Below, one piece after another: positions 1 to 9,022 of a stretch of 64,000 bases of DNA. This DNA comes from Tepidisphaeraceae bacterium (GTDB lineage: Bacteria > Planctomycetota > Phycisphaerae > Tepidisphaerales > Tepidisphaeraceae). The stretch lies in NCBI GenBank assembly GCA_035998445.1, contig DASYHQ010000032.1:124001-188000 (forward strand), read 5' to 3'. The translations under genes were made by a program, and so were the position numbers. The first letter of the stretch is position 1; the number at the start of each line of letters is the position of its first letter. The notes under the pieces are model-generated. The model searched no databases. It saw only the letters and a program-made list of their open reading frames with translations, and was not told the DNA's origin.

Positions 1-851
1 AGGTAAAAGACCATTAGCAGGATCACAACGCCGCCCACGGTTTTGTAGGTCTTGTCGTAGTTGCCGAACTCGGTGAGGTAGATGCGCAAGCCCATCGCCA
101 GCAGAATCCAAACGGCCACACAGAAGATCGATCCTGGCGTGAAGAACCGAAACGAATGCTTCACGTTCGGCCCGTAGTGGTAGACGATCGCAGTGATCGA
201 GAAGACCAGGAAGAACGACAGGCCGTAGCGGATGAAGTCCGAGCTAATGTCGATGAAGAGGAGCCAGCTGGGGCCAAGGTTTAGCCGGGCGAGCCAACCG
301 GTCTCATAGTTCCGCAGGTAACCCAAAACAACTGATCCGACCGGCACGAGAACCAGCACCATGATGACCATGGACGCCGTCGCCAGCGTAAGGGCCAGCG
401 CAAGGACGCGCTGCCGCACGAGGCTGCGCGAGGTCGTCGCCTGGTAGGCGGCGTCGAGCGCGGAGATCGTCATGTTCATTCCACCCGTGGCGGTCCAGAG
501 CGTGATGAGCAGACCGATGCTGAGGAAGCTGACCTTCTCGGTCTTGTTGTCGTTCAGCACTTCCCTCACGATTTCGACGATTGGCGCAGCCGCCTGTTCG
601 CCGGGCACAGACTCGTTGATGTAACTGATGAGTGTCGTGCGCGCTGTACCTCGGGCGTCGTCGCTCATCACCAGCGGCACGAGCGACAGCAGGAAGATCA
701 GAAACGGGAAGATCGAAAACAGCCACGAGTACGCCATCGCCGAGGCCAGCGTGAGCAGGTTGTCGTTGTTTACCTCATTCCAGACGCGCTTCGCAAACGC
801 GATGAAACCGTAACGTCGAAGGGCGGGGATGGCGGTGCGGAGCGATGGCAT
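1..851 (-). CDS. YihY/BrkB family integral membrane protein (3' end outside window)
   Basis: The gene runs off the window, so only the first 283 codons are visible. It reads as a polytopic inner-membrane protein of the YihY/BrkB family. Hydrophobic stretches lie at about residues 33-62, 108-128, 149-180, 207-227, 240-260 and from 272 on. The run NYDKTYKTVGGVVILLMVFY matches the conserved C-terminal part of the family, where a Tyr/Lys-rich loop precedes the last helix. The family was once called ribonuclease BN, which is now known to be wrong; its transport role is unsettled. The ATG at 851 is the first good start, although the frame stays open upstream. It is the last gene of the dut-ftsK-yihY run and is separated from ftsK by a hairpin. 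Confidence 0.85.
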   Translation of the reverse strand, partial: MPSLRTAIPALRRYGFIAFAKRVWNEVNNDNLLTLASAMAYSWLFSIFPFLIFLLSLVPLVMSDDARGTARTTLISYINESVPGEQAAAPIVEIVREVLNDNKTEKVSFLSIGLLITLWTATGGMNMTISALDAAYQATTSRSLVRQRVLALALTLATASMVIMVLVLVPVGSVVLGYLRNYETGWLARLNLGPSWLLFIDISSDFIRYGLSFFLVFSITAIVYHYGPNVKHSFRFFTPGSIFCVAVWILLAMGLRIYLTEFGNYDKTYKTVGGVVILLMVFY

Positions 852-881
852 GCGTTTAAGTGGAGCGTCGAAGAAAATATC

Positions 882-916
882 AAGCGTGCGGTCAGCAATA
901 CGCTGGCCGCACGCTT
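882..916 (-). terminator. Hairpin between ftsK and yihY
   Basis: A perfect 10-bp inverted repeat (AAGCGTGCGG at 882-891, CCGCACGCTT at 907-916) encloses a further CAGC/GCTG stem. On the minus strand it follows the ftsK stop and is trailed by GATATTTTC. It is a plausible partial terminator or processing site, although the U tract is short. Confidence 0.5.
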
Positions 917-945
917 GGAAAAGCCTCGCAAGGAACAAGCAAAAC

Positions 946-3606
946 TTAGACCGTCATGCCGCTTTCCTCGTCCGCCTGCTGTTGGGCCTTGGCGGCCTCG
1001 TACTCTTCCAGCGTGATGGTCGCCTCACGGGCCTGGCTACCCTTGTAGTCGCCCACGAGCCCCGCGGCGGCCATCTGCTCGATCAGGCGGCTGGCTCGGC
1101 TGTAGCCGATCGTCAAACGACGCTGCAGCAAGCTGACGCTGCCACGCTTCGTCTCCAGCACGATGCGGACGGCGTCCTCGAACAGCTCGTCGCGCTCCAT
1201 GTCGCCGTCCTCGCCCAGGGTGGCCTTGATCTGCACCAGCTCCGGCTCGTACTGCGCCGCCGCCATGCTCTTGACCAGCTTCACGCTGTCGCGGATTTCC
1301 TTGTCGTCAATATACGTGCCCTGGCCACGCATGGGTTTGCTTGCGCCCGGTGGCAGGAACAGCATGTCGCCCTGGCCCAGCAGCAGTTCGGCACCGTTCT
1401 GGTCCAGCACGATTCGGCTGTCCATCTTGCTGGCGACGCGGAACGCGATCTTGCTCGGCATGTTCGACTTGATCAGGCCCGTTACCACCGTCGCCTGCGG
1501 CCGCTGGGTCGCCAGCACGAGGTGAATGCCGACCGCGCGGGCCTTCTGGGCCAAGCGCACGATAAAGCTTTCGACTTCCTTGCCGCTGGTCATCATCAGG
1601 TCGGCCAGCTCGTCGATGATGATCACGATGTACGGCAGTTTCTTCGGGATCTTCGCTTCCTCTTCCTCGTTGGAAGGCTCGAAGCGCTCCTTCAGCTCGT
1701 CCAGCGTCAGCTTGTTGTAGTCCTTGATGTTCCGGACGCCCGCTTCGGACAGGATCTCGTAGCGCTCGTCCATCTTCTCGCAGGCCCAGTCCAACACGCT
1801 CGTCGCCCGGCCGGTCTCGTTGATGACCGGGCACATGAGGTGCGGGATGTCCTTGAACGGCGCCATTTCGACGACCTTCGGGTCGACCAGGATCAGCTTC
1901 ACGGTGTCCGGCCGTTGAAGGTACATGATCGACATGATGATCGTGTTGATGCAGACCGACTTACCGGAGCCGGTCGTGCCGGCGATCAGGCAGTGGGGCA
2001 TCTTGGTCAGGTCGGCGATCAGCGGCTCACCGCTAGCGTCCTTGCCGAGGAAGATCGGGATGCCGTCCTTGGCGGCGCCGTCCGGGGCCTGCTGCATCAG
2101 CTCCTTCAGGCGCACCTTTTCCTTCTCGGCGTTGGGCACTTCAATGCCGACGGTGCTCTTGCCGGGAATCGGCGCGACGATGCGGACCGTCTCGGCCTTC
2201 AGCGAACGTTGGATGTCGTTCGACAGCGCGCTGATCGTGCTGACCTTGATGCCGGGCGCCAGCGCCAGCTCGTACATGGTGATGACCGGGCCGGTGTCGA
2301 TCTCGACGACGTGCGCATCGATGTTGAACTCGCGCAGCGCCTGTTCCAGCAACGCGGCCTGTTCGCGGACGAACTGCTCCTGCGACTCGACATAGCCGTG
2401 CTCGGCGTCGCCCAGCACGCTCCAGTCGGGCAGTTGGTACTCGCCCAGTTCCTGCCGGGGTGGCGGGGAGACCTGGCGCGGCCGGGCCATGCTCGGCAGC
2501 TTTACCTTGATGTCGCGCCGGATCTCCGGTGGGGCGATCGTCGCGGGGCCCTCGGCGTCGTCGGGGGCGTCGATCGGTGTCACGCTCGGGCCGTTCACGT
2601 AGTCGGGCGCGGGCGTCGAGGTGACGGCCATCGATTGCTCGACCGTCGGATTGAAAACCGCCGGCGCTGCGTGCACAGGAATGGCCATCGAAGGCGCCGC
2701 CGGCGGAATGACCGCCGCGGTCGCGGGCGTGGGTTCGGAGTCGTCGGAAAAGGCGGCGTGTTCCTCGGCCGGCTCGTCATTGTCGTACGACAAATCGATC
2801 TGGTTCTCAGCCGGCTTCTTACGGCGCAACAGGGCCGGCAGCTTCCACGACGATTCACCGTCGTCCACGATGTCGGCCATCGTCCGGCGCGTCTGCATCT
2901 TCGGCACCGGCGCTTTGGCGGCCCTCGGCTTCAGGTCAGTCGCTTCCGCACCCACCGTTCGAAACTTTGGAAGCGACGGCAGGGTGGGCAGTTCGGGGAA
3001 GTTGAAGCGAGCCGTGTTGTTGCGCAGCTGTTCGGCGGTGGCGGTGGCGACGCTCGGCACGCGGGCGAGCAAATCGTCGGCGGCCAGCAGAATGCCGACC
3101 AAGATCGTCACGCCCAGCACCAGCCGGGTGCCGACGGTGTTCAGGTGACCGTGAAGGTACGTTGAGAAGGAGATGCCAACCCAGCCGCCGTTGCCTTCGG
3201 GGAAGCTGGTGTTCGAGCCCGGATATAGGTGATGGACGACCGTTGCGAACGCGACACTGATTAGCGTCAGCCCGATCAGGCGCATCCACCAGTCGCCGAC
3301 CTTTGCCTGGAAGATGAATGCGATGCAGCAGAAGCCGGTGAAAGCCAGGATCGGGAAGACGCCCTGACCGATGGCGGCGTACGTCCAGTAGGCGACGAAC
3401 GCGCCGGCGCTACCGCAGAGGTTCTGCGTCGTGCCGTGCGGGTAGACGTTGTGGCTGGGCCAGTCGCTGTCGTGGAAGCTCGCGATCGACAGCAGCACGA
3501 ACAACCACACGCCGCAGGCGAGGAACTGAAGCACCCGGCGCAACAGCAGGTGCGGATCGCGCGGGGCGGCTTCGGGTTCAAACTCAGGTTCGACGTTACG
3601 CGGCAA
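946..3606 (-). CDS. ftsK: FtsK/SpoIIIE DNA translocase
   Basis: This septum-anchored double-stranded DNA pump clears and aligns chromosome termini during division. It has 886 residues. The N-terminal 190 residues hold hydrophobic segments (from about residue 22) that anchor it in the membrane. An acidic, Pro/Ala-rich linker of about 200 residues follows. The motor has a Walker A GTTGSGKS near residue 543 and a Walker B LILVDPKVVEM shortly after. The C-terminal gamma winged-helix domain (from about residue 800, with SVSLLQRRLTIGYSRASRLI) is the part that reads KOPS/SRS-type polar sequences in known FtsK proteins. The start is TTG at 3606, supported by GAGG six bases upstream. The gene lies 91 bases downstream of dut on the same strand, so co-transcription is likely. 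A long open frame on the opposite strand is a codon-bias shadow. Confidence 0.96.
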   Translation of the reverse strand: MPRNVEPEFEPEAAPRDPHLLLRRVLQFLACGVWLFVLLSIASFHDSDWPSHNVYPHGTTQNLCGSAGAFVAYWTYAAIGQGVFPILAFTGFCCIAFIFQAKVGDWWMRLIGLTLISVAFATVVHHLYPGSNTSFPEGNGGWVGISFSTYLHGHLNTVGTRLVLGVTILVGILLAADDLLARVPSVATATAEQLRNNTARFNFPELPTLPSLPKFRTVGAEATDLKPRAAKAPVPKMQTRRTMADIVDDGESSWKLPALLRRKKPAENQIDLSYDNDEPAEEHAAFSDDSEPTPATAAVIPPAAPSMAIPVHAAPAVFNPTVEQSMAVTSTPAPDYVNGPSVTPIDAPDDAEGPATIAPPEIRRDIKVKLPSMARPRQVSPPPRQELGEYQLPDWSVLGDAEHGYVESQEQFVREQAALLEQALREFNIDAHVVEIDTGPVITMYELALAPGIKVSTISALSNDIQRSLKAETVRIVAPIPGKSTVGIEVPNAEKEKVRLKELMQQAPDGAAKDGIPIFLGKDASGEPLIADLTKMPHCLIAGTTGSGKSVCINTIIMSIMYLQRPDTVKLILVDPKVVEMAPFKDIPHLMCPVINETGRATSVLDWACEKMDERYEILSEAGVRNIKDYNKLTLDELKERFEPSNEEEEAKIPKKLPYIVIIIDELADLMMTSGKEVESFIVRLAQKARAVGIHLVLATQRPQATVVTGLIKSNMPSKIAFRVASKMDSRIVLDQNGAELLLGQGDMLFLPPGASKPMRGQGTYIDDKEIRDSVKLVKSMAAAQYEPELVQIKATLGEDGDMERDELFEDAVRIVLETKRGSVSLLQRRLTIGYSRASRLIEQMAAAGLVGDYKGSQAREATITLEEYEAAKAQQQADEESGMTV

Positions 3607-3697
3607 TGTTCACCTCTTAAACAAATTCTGGTGACGGATGGGTGGTGCCTGACGCGGAATCACTTCCTGCCGGGTACCACGCATCGATCACCACTCC

Positions 3698-4150
3698 TCA
3701 GTGTCCCGTGTGCCCGAAGCCCCCTGTGCCGCGAGACGTTTCGTCCAGGTCGGTCACCTCGATCAGCTCGACCGCCGGCACGGGCAGGACGAGCATTTGC
3801 GCAACGCGCGTGCCGCGCTCGATCGTGAACGGCTGCTTGCCGTGGTTGATCAACGGCACGTGCACCTGGCCGCGGTAATCCGAATCGATCGTACCGGGAC
3901 TATTGATCAGCGTAACCCCGAACTTGCTGGCCAGCCCACTGCGCGGGCGCACCTGGGCCTCGTAGCCCACTGGTATCGCCATCGCGAACCCGCAGGGGAC
4001 GAGGAAGATGTCGCCAGGTTGAATAACGGCTGGGGCGTCGACCGCGGCGCAAAGGTCGAACCCGGCCGCTTGGGCGGTCATGCGGATGGGCAGGGGCAGG
4101 TCTTGCCCGTTGGCCAGTCGCTTCAATTTGACGGTAATCGGGCTCGCCAA
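3698..4150 (-). CDS. dut: Deoxyuridine 5'-triphosphate nucleotidohydrolase (dUTPase)
   Basis: It hydrolyses dUTP to dUMP and pyrophosphate, which keeps uracil out of DNA and supplies dUMP for thymidylate. The 150-residue length fits the homotrimeric family. All five motifs are visible in order: AGFDLCA, RSGLASK, GTIDSDYRG, RVAQMLV and the C-terminal Gly-rich arm RGTGGFGHTG that closes over the substrate. The TTG at 4150 is the probable start because GGAG lies seven bases upstream and no in-frame ATG precedes it; an ATG at 4163 is in another frame. The gene is first in a minus-strand run leading into ftsK. Confidence 0.96.
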   Translation of the reverse strand: MASPITVKLKRLANGQDLPLPIRMTAQAAGFDLCAAVDAPAVIQPGDIFLVPCGFAMAIPVGYEAQVRPRSGLASKFGVTLINSPGTIDSDYRGQVHVPLINHGKQPFTIERGTRVAQMLVLPVPAVELIEVTDLDETSRGTGGFGHTGH

Positions 4151-4394
4151 CGGGGCTCTCCATGGTTTAGGCGCGTTGGCCCCCGGCGCATAGGGCGGGC
4201 GCGGCGGCGCATGACACGGTCTTTAGGGTTATCGGCCATCCGACCTCAACTTCGACAGTGCGAACGCCGTCGATTTGGCACCATTTCTCTACCGCGGTAA
4301 CGCCGGGTAACGTATGGACCGAAAATGGGTAGTGTCAGCGCGCGCCCTGGTCCACCGCGAACGGTCGAGGACAAGCGAGCGCCAAGGAGCATTT

Positions 4395-5303
4395 GTGTCA
4401 GATCGATACGCGATTGGGCTGGACGTGGGTGGGACGAACATCAAGGCGATCGCCATCAGCGCCGCGGGGCGCGTGCTGGACGATCGCGAGCAACCCACGG
4501 TCGACGACGATCGCGCCCAGTGGAAGTCGGACGCGAAGAACCTGGTTGCCCAGATGGAGCAAGCCGTCGGGCGCCCCGCCGACGCGGTGGGCGTTTGCTG
4601 TCCGGGCATCATCGCACCCCACGGGCGCAGCGTGTGGTGGATGCTGGGGAAGATGGAAGCGCTGATGGGCTTCGAATGGGCGCCCTATCTTGAGCGAACG
4701 GACGTGGTGCCGGTCTACAACGATGCCAAGGCCGCGCTGCTGGGCGAGGTGCACACCGGGGCGGCCAAGGGGGCGTCAAACGTCGTGTTGCTGACGCTGG
4801 GCACCGGCGTTGGCGGGGCGGTGATGTGTGACGGCAAGTTGCTGAACGGTCACATGGGCCGCGCGGGACATCTTGGGCATATGTCGGTCAATTTCGACGG
4901 CCCACCCGACCTGGCTCGCACGCCGGGCGCGATTGAGTACGAAATTGGTCAGAACTCGGTCGCCGACCGCACTGGCGGGCGGTTTGAAGACACGAAGGCA
5001 CTGGTGGAGGCCCACCTGCAAGGCGACACGCGGGCCAGCGAGATCTGGCTGCGCAGCGTGCGGGCGTTGGCGGCCCACATCGTCAGCGTCATCAACGCGG
5101 TTGACCCGGAGGTGGTGATCGTGGGTGGTGGCATCGCTAAGAGCGGAAGTGCGCTATTTAAGCCGTTGAACGACTACTTGGATCAATTTGAGTGGCGGCC
5201 GTTCGAACATCGCGTGCGCATTGTGGAGCCGACGCTTGGCTCCGACGCAGGGGCCATCGGCGCGGCTTATGGCGCGATGGCGGAACTCTCGGGGTCTGTC
5301 TGA
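4395..5303 (+). CDS. ROK-family sugar kinase/glucokinase-like protein lacking the zinc cluster
   Basis: A 302-residue protein of the ROK (repressor, ORF, kinase) family that probably phosphorylates a hexose with ATP. The N-terminal phosphate-1 motif DVGGTNIKA and the adenosine-side motif LTLGTGVGGAVMCDGKLLNG are clear, and the C-terminal VDPEVVIVGGGIAKSG fits the family. The usual CxCGxxGC zinc cluster after the catalytic GHxxH region is absent: after HLGHMSVNFDG the chain runs straight into PPDLARTPGAIE. The GTG at 4395 is chosen because AAGGAG sits five bases upstream, while the frame also stays open to 4314. The gene stands alone, divergent from dut. The substrate is unknown; the many glycosidases nearby make a hexose plausible. 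Confidence 0.85.
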   Translation: MSDRYAIGLDVGGTNIKAIAISAAGRVLDDREQPTVDDDRAQWKSDAKNLVAQMEQAVGRPADAVGVCCPGIIAPHGRSVWWMLGKMEALMGFEWAPYLERTDVVPVYNDAKAALLGEVHTGAAKGASNVVLLTLGTGVGGAVMCDGKLLNGHMGRAGHLGHMSVNFDGPPDLARTPGAIEYEIGQNSVADRTGGRFEDTKALVEAHLQGDTRASEIWLRSVRALAAHIVSVINAVDPEVVIVGGGIAKSGSALFKPLNDYLDQFEWRPFEHRVRIVEPTLGSDAGAIGAAYGAMAELSGSV

Positions 5304-5352
5304 AGGCAAGGGCGGGATGCTGCCGTTCGTATGCCATTTCGTGAAAAGCGGT

Positions 5353-6264
5353 TCACCCCGTCCACATGCCGCCGATCTCGCGGATGACGACGCGATCTGC
5401 TTCGTCGCCCGCAGCTGCTAACAACCGTTCCATAGGCTCGGTCGCGGGCTCGTGGCTGAGGATGAACGTGCTGTGGTGCATTGGCAGCAGGTGGCGGGCG
5501 GGCATGCGCTGGGCCATTGTCCACGCCTGTTCGGGCGTTGAATGGGCAGCGACGTAGGGGTCGTAGGCGCCGATGCCAAGTATCGCCAGGTCTACCGGTC
5601 CTATGCCATCGAAGGCGTGCGTGAAGGCGGTGTCCGCGCCGTACAGGATCGATCGGCCAGCGGAATCTCGCAGCAGATACGAGTTGTAGCCGCGGTTCAT
5701 GTCGTGGAACGTGCGCGCGCCCCAATGTCGAGATTCAATCGCGCTGATAATGACGCTGCCGACCGATAGTTGGCGGTTCCAGGGCAACTCGCGCACTTTT
5801 CGATAGCCCAGATCGGTCAGCAGATCGCGCGTGGCGGCGGCCGTCACCACGGGTGTACGCTTCGGCAGGCGCGCCAGCGTGGGGCGGTCCAGGTGGTCGA
5901 AATGCGCGTGTGAAATCAAGATAAGGTCCAACGGCGGCAGGTCCGCCAGCTTCACCGCCGGCGCAACAAGGCGTTTCGGACCAGCGGTGAACATGCCCAG
6001 CCCCACGCCGACACGCGCGGAGAAGACCGGGTCGGTGATGATGTTCATCCCTCCAATGCGCAGCAGGACCGTCGCGTGCCCGATCCACGCTGCGGCCAGT
6101 TCGTACGATTGCCAGTTCGTCAGATCCAAGCGCAACCGCGGCTTCGGTGGGGGATTGAGCCGGTCGATGATCGCCAGCCGACCCCGGCTGCGCCCAAGGC
6201 GGTCGGCCAGGCGCAGTGCCAGCGGCTTGTGCTTGGCCCAGTTGGCAAGTCGACGCCAGCTCAC
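5353..6264 (-). CDS. Metallo-beta-lactamase-fold hydrolase, UlaG/NAPE-PLD type
   Basis: A 303-residue metal-dependent hydrolase. The dinuclear metal motif SHAHFDHLD (HxHxDH) is intact. AAWIGHATVLLRIGG upstream and the later MHHSTF His are typical of the branch that contains UlaG-like lactonases and phospholipase-D-like NAPE-PLD enzymes. The substrate cannot be read from sequence. The start is the GTG at 6264, which overlaps the stop of the upstream gene by four bases (GTGA), a sign of translational coupling. Longer in-frame starts exist but would lie inside the upstream gene. It ends tail to tail with the ROK gene. Confidence 0.85.
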   Translation of the reverse strand: MSWRRLANWAKHKPLALRLADRLGRSRGRLAIIDRLNPPPKPRLRLDLTNWQSYELAAAWIGHATVLLRIGGMNIITDPVFSARVGVGLGMFTAGPKRLVAPAVKLADLPPLDLILISHAHFDHLDRPTLARLPKRTPVVTAAATRDLLTDLGYRKVRELPWNRQLSVGSVIISAIESRHWGARTFHDMNRGYNSYLLRDSAGRSILYGADTAFTHAFDGIGPVDLAILGIGAYDPYVAAHSTPEQAWTMAQRMPARHLLPMHHSTFILSHEPATEPMERLLAAAGDEADRVVIREIGGMWTG

Positions 6265-7025
6265 CGCAGTTCCACCCCGACCGGAAAGTGGTCGCTCGCG
6301 TCGCGTGCGCGGTCGCTGTTGTCGATCCATGCCCGCACGATGCGGTCGGCGGGCAATGAATGCGCGAAGATGTAATCGACGCGCTGCTGCGGGTACTGCG
6401 TCTTAAACGTGCCGGTGGCGTCGGCGTAACTGGCGTCGAACGCGCGCAGCGTGTCGGTGTAGCCGTGTGCCAGCATTTGCGCGATCGCCCGGCGGGGCAC
6501 GTCACCGCCGTTCTCCTTCGCCTCGCGCTGCGTGCGCGGCGACGCTTTATCAAAGTCGATCTGCTGCGTCGGCGCGTTCGCGTTGAAGTCACCACAGAGC
6601 ACGTGAGGCTTCCCGATCCGTCGGTGGCGTTCGAAGCGGTGCCGGATGCGGTTTAACTGCTCGCAGCGTTCGTGCTCCGCAGCCTCGGTCGCATGGGCAC
6701 GCAAGTGCAGCACGCCGATCGGGCATTCAGTGCCGTTAGGGGCGACAACGGTTGCTTCCAGCAGGCAGCGACCCGCGTTCGCATCGATGGCCGTGTGATT
6801 GATCGAGTCGATGATCGGCCAACGCGACATCAATGCGACGGAATGTTCCGAACCCTCTGCGAAAATGAAATCCATGCCCAGCCGCGACGCCAGGCGCGTC
6901 ACGACATCATGGTTATCGGCCTCCACAAGCGCCACCACGTCAGCGTCGGCCGTCGAGATGACGTCAGCGAGCTGAGGCACCCGATCAGTACCGCCGTCGA
7001 GAATGTTGTAGCTAAGCAGTCGCAT
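6261..7025 (-). CDS. Endonuclease/exonuclease/phosphatase-family protein
   Basis: A 254-residue member of the EEP fold, the Mg-dependent phosphodiesterase superfamily of DNase I, AP endonucleases and sphingomyelinases. Visible signatures are the N-terminal LLSYNILDGG, the Glu in VVALVEAD, the CGDFNAN motif and the C-terminal RVDYIFA and SDHFPVGV. The ATG at 7025 gives the family's usual MRLLSYNI start; an ATG nine bases upstream is also possible. No signal peptide is evident, so it is probably cytoplasmic. Its stop overlaps the start of the metallo-beta-lactamase-fold gene, so the two are probably made in fixed ratio and may act on the same substrate class, which I cannot name. Confidence 0.85.
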   Translation of the reverse strand: MRLLSYNILDGGTDRVPQLADVISTADADVVALVEADNHDVVTRLASRLGMDFIFAEGSEHSVALMSRWPIIDSINHTAIDANAGRCLLEATVVAPNGTECPIGVLHLRAHATEAAEHERCEQLNRIRHRFERHRRIGKPHVLCGDFNANAPTQQIDFDKASPRTQREAKENGGDVPRRAIAQMLAHGYTDTLRAFDASYADATGTFKTQYPQQRVDYIFAHSLPADRIVRAWIDNSDRARDASDHFPVGVELR

Positions 7026-7207
7026 AGAATGCATTTCAAACGGCACAGGCCGCACAGTCAGCAATCTATCCGTTCGATCGCTGGCCCGGTTCTTGCCAAT
7101 CCGGCTTCCGGCACGGCAACTGCATCGTAGGTTTCGGTTGCGTCGCTGTCACCTGACGATGGGGTCGGGTGGACCGTCTTGGTCGGAGCATCTGGGAAGG
7201 AATGGAA

Positions 7208-7639
7208 ATGCATACGTTGATCGGTGAATTGCTGGGCAAACAAGTCGAACTGAGCGCGCACGACGTTGAGGAAATCCTGCAAGAGCAGGGCGCGACCGGG
7301 CGGCGGTTCGGGGACATTGCGTTGTCGTGGGGCCTGTGTCAGCCGCAACACGTGTGGCGGGCCTGGGCAAAGCAGCATGTGGAAGATGGCAAGAAGGTCG
7401 ACCTGTCGCGCTTGCCCGTCGATTGCCAGGCTGTGACGTTGCTGCCTTATGAAATGGCGAACCGGTTGAGCATGATCCCGCTGCGCAGCTTCGATGATGA
7501 GGTGATCATCGCCGCCGCCGAACTGGACGTGATGAGTACGGGCGAGGTGGGGCAGATTATCCAGAAGACGTGTCGTTTCGTTCGGGCCGATTCGACGCAG
7601 ATCCGCGAAGCCATCGCGACCTATTACCATCACGCGTAA
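7208..7639 (+). CDS. Stand-alone MshEN/GspE N-terminal-like protein
   Basis: A 143-residue soluble protein that resembles the N-terminal domain of type II secretion and type IV pilus ATPases (GspE, PilB, MshE), without any ATPase domain. Two helical half-repeats are seen: LIGELLGKQVELSAHDVEEI then FGDIALSWGLCQPQHVWRAW. A second half with VDLSRLPVDCQAVTLLPYEM follows the pattern of the lipid-like 'P...A....P' segment of that domain. In MshE this module binds cyclic di-GMP. The ATG at 7208 is chosen because AAGGA lies six bases upstream. The gene converges on a serine/threonine kinase whose N-terminus has similar repeats. Function as a partner or sensor subunit is inference. Confidence 0.65.
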   Translation: MHTLIGELLGKQVELSAHDVEEILQEQGATGRRFGDIALSWGLCQPQHVWRAWAKQHVEDGKKVDLSRLPVDCQAVTLLPYEMANRLSMIPLRSFDDEVIIAAAELDVMSTGEVGQIIQKTCRFVRADSTQIREAIATYYHHA

Positions 7640-7648
7640 CGCGATCGC

Positions 7649-7727
7649 AGGGGCAGGCCTCCGTGCCTGCCCTTCCTCTTTTTCGCCATAATCGAAAGGA
7701 AGAGGGCAGGCACGGAGGCCTGCCCCT
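7649..7727. repeat. Palindromic intergenic element with 25-bp perfect arms (type D)
   Basis: The arms at 7649-7673 and 7703-7727 are exact reverse complements over 25 bases (left arm begins AGGGGCAGGCCTCCGTGCC) around a 29-base centre. The element lies between two convergent genes and would form a strong hairpin in either transcript, so it can serve as a bidirectional terminator. A degenerate relative lies at 22853-22880 and a shorter one at 36390-36413. Confidence 0.85.
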
Positions 7728-7753
7728 ACACGACCGTTACCGCATCCCATCGC

Positions 7754-9022
7754 TTACCGCGAGGCGACGACGAACAACAGGATGATGTTCAGCAGCACAG
7801 AAACGCCAGCGGCCAGCGCCACTGCCATCACGGCCGGTTGGCTCCAAACGGACTCACCGCGGCTGGTGGGGATGTCGATCGTCTTGCCGGTCTCCTCGAT
7901 CTTCTCCAGTGAATCCAGATCAACCGCCCGGTGGGCGTGCGTGGGAGCGCCACCGTTCAACACCGACTTTAAGTCTTCCACAAGGTCTTCGGTGCTGGCG
8001 TAGCGATCGTTGCGATCCTTCGCCATCGCGAACTCGATGATTTCGGCGACGCCGGCCGACAGGGCGGTGTTGATGTGGTCGGCGGGCACCAGCGGTGACT
8101 TCAGGTGCTTGTGCATCACGGCGCTCGGCGTGTCACCTTCAAACGGGGGCCGGCCCGTGACCAGGTGGTACATTGTCGCACCAAGCGAGTAGATGTCGGC
8201 GCGGAAGTCGATGTCGACGTCGCCGCGGATCTGCTCGGGGCTGATGTAGTACGGCGTGCCGTACGCCTTGCCCGCCTCGCTCTCGGCGGCCTCTTTGTCG
8301 TCCGTCGCGCGAGCCAGACCGAGGTCGGTCAGCTTCGCCACGCCCTGCGGCGTCAGGATGATGTTCTTCGGCTTCACGTCGCGGTGAATCAAATTGCGCA
8401 GATGGGCGTGCGCCAGCGCATCGGCGATCTGAAGCGTGGTGTCGATCGCCTCGCGCTCGGAGAAGCTCTTGCCATCCCCGTTGGGGGGCGGAGCCATAAT
8501 GTCGTAGAGCGTCTTGCCCTCGATGAATTCCATCACGAAGAAGTGGAACCCGTCCGGCGACTCGGCCACGTCGATCGCCTGCACGATGTTGTTGTGCGAT
8601 AGTCGGGCGGCGGCCTTACCCTCTTTGTAGAAGCGGTCGACGAAGTCCTTGCTCTCGCTCATCCGCTTCGGCAACACCTTCACGGCGACGATGCGGTCCA
8701 GCGAGATCTGCCGGGCCTTGTAGACCGTCGCCATCGCCCCCTTGCCGACTTTAACGATCAGCTGGTAGCCGGGCAGCTGGCTAGTGGCCTTGCGCTCTTC
8801 AACCTGCTGGCGCAACCGCTTGGCCTGGTTGGCCGTGATGAAATTATTCTCGACGAGAATATCGGCCAGGCTGCGCGCGTTTGGATCGGACGACTGCTTC
8901 TGCTGTTCACGGCAGAAGCTCAGTTCCGAGCGCGTGGCTAGCCCCGCTTCGACAACGACCTTGCCGACCTCGGTATCGAGGCTGGTCGTGATCCCGGTAA
9001 CGTTGCTGTCGGATCGGCTCAT
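7754..9022 (-). CDS. Hanks-type serine/threonine protein kinase with C-terminal membrane anchor
   Basis: A 422-residue membrane-tethered kinase. Residues 1-80 form a helical region with the pattern LADILVENNFITANQAKRLR, like the MshEN/GspE N-terminal repeats. The kinase domain follows: glycine loop VGKGAMATVYKA, AVKV lysine, catalytic HRDVKPKN, metal-binding DLG in place of DFG, and activation segment end GTPYYISPEQ. A single hydrophobic helix near the C-terminus ends the chain, so the kinase domain sits inside the cell. No PASTA or other external sensor is present. The ATG at 9022 is the start. It converges on the MshEN-like gene, and the shared N-terminal architecture suggests a common ligand or partner; that is inference. 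Confidence 0.93.
   Translation of the reverse strand: MSRSDSNVTGITTSLDTEVGKVVVEAGLATRSELSFCREQQKQSSDPNARSLADILVENNFITANQAKRLRQQVEERKATSQLPGYQLIVKVGKGAMATVYKARQISLDRIVAVKVLPKRMSESKDFVDRFYKEGKAAARLSHNNIVQAIDVAESPDGFHFFVMEFIEGKTLYDIMAPPPNGDGKSFSEREAIDTTLQIADALAHAHLRNLIHRDVKPKNIILTPQGVAKLTDLGLARATDDKEAAESEAGKAYGTPYYISPEQIRGDVDIDFRADIYSLGATMYHLVTGRPPFEGDTPSAVMHKHLKSPLVPADHINTALSAGVAEIIEFAMAKDRNDRYASTEDLVEDLKSVLNGGAPTHAHRAVDLDSLEKIEETGKTIDIPTSRGESVWSQPAVMAVALAAGVSVLLNIILLFVVASR

Noticed and set aside
829-3165. A 778-codon open frame on the plus strand opposite ftsK
   Set aside because: It mirrors a clear ftsK on the other strand, has no family motif, and long antisense frames are expected at this GC content.
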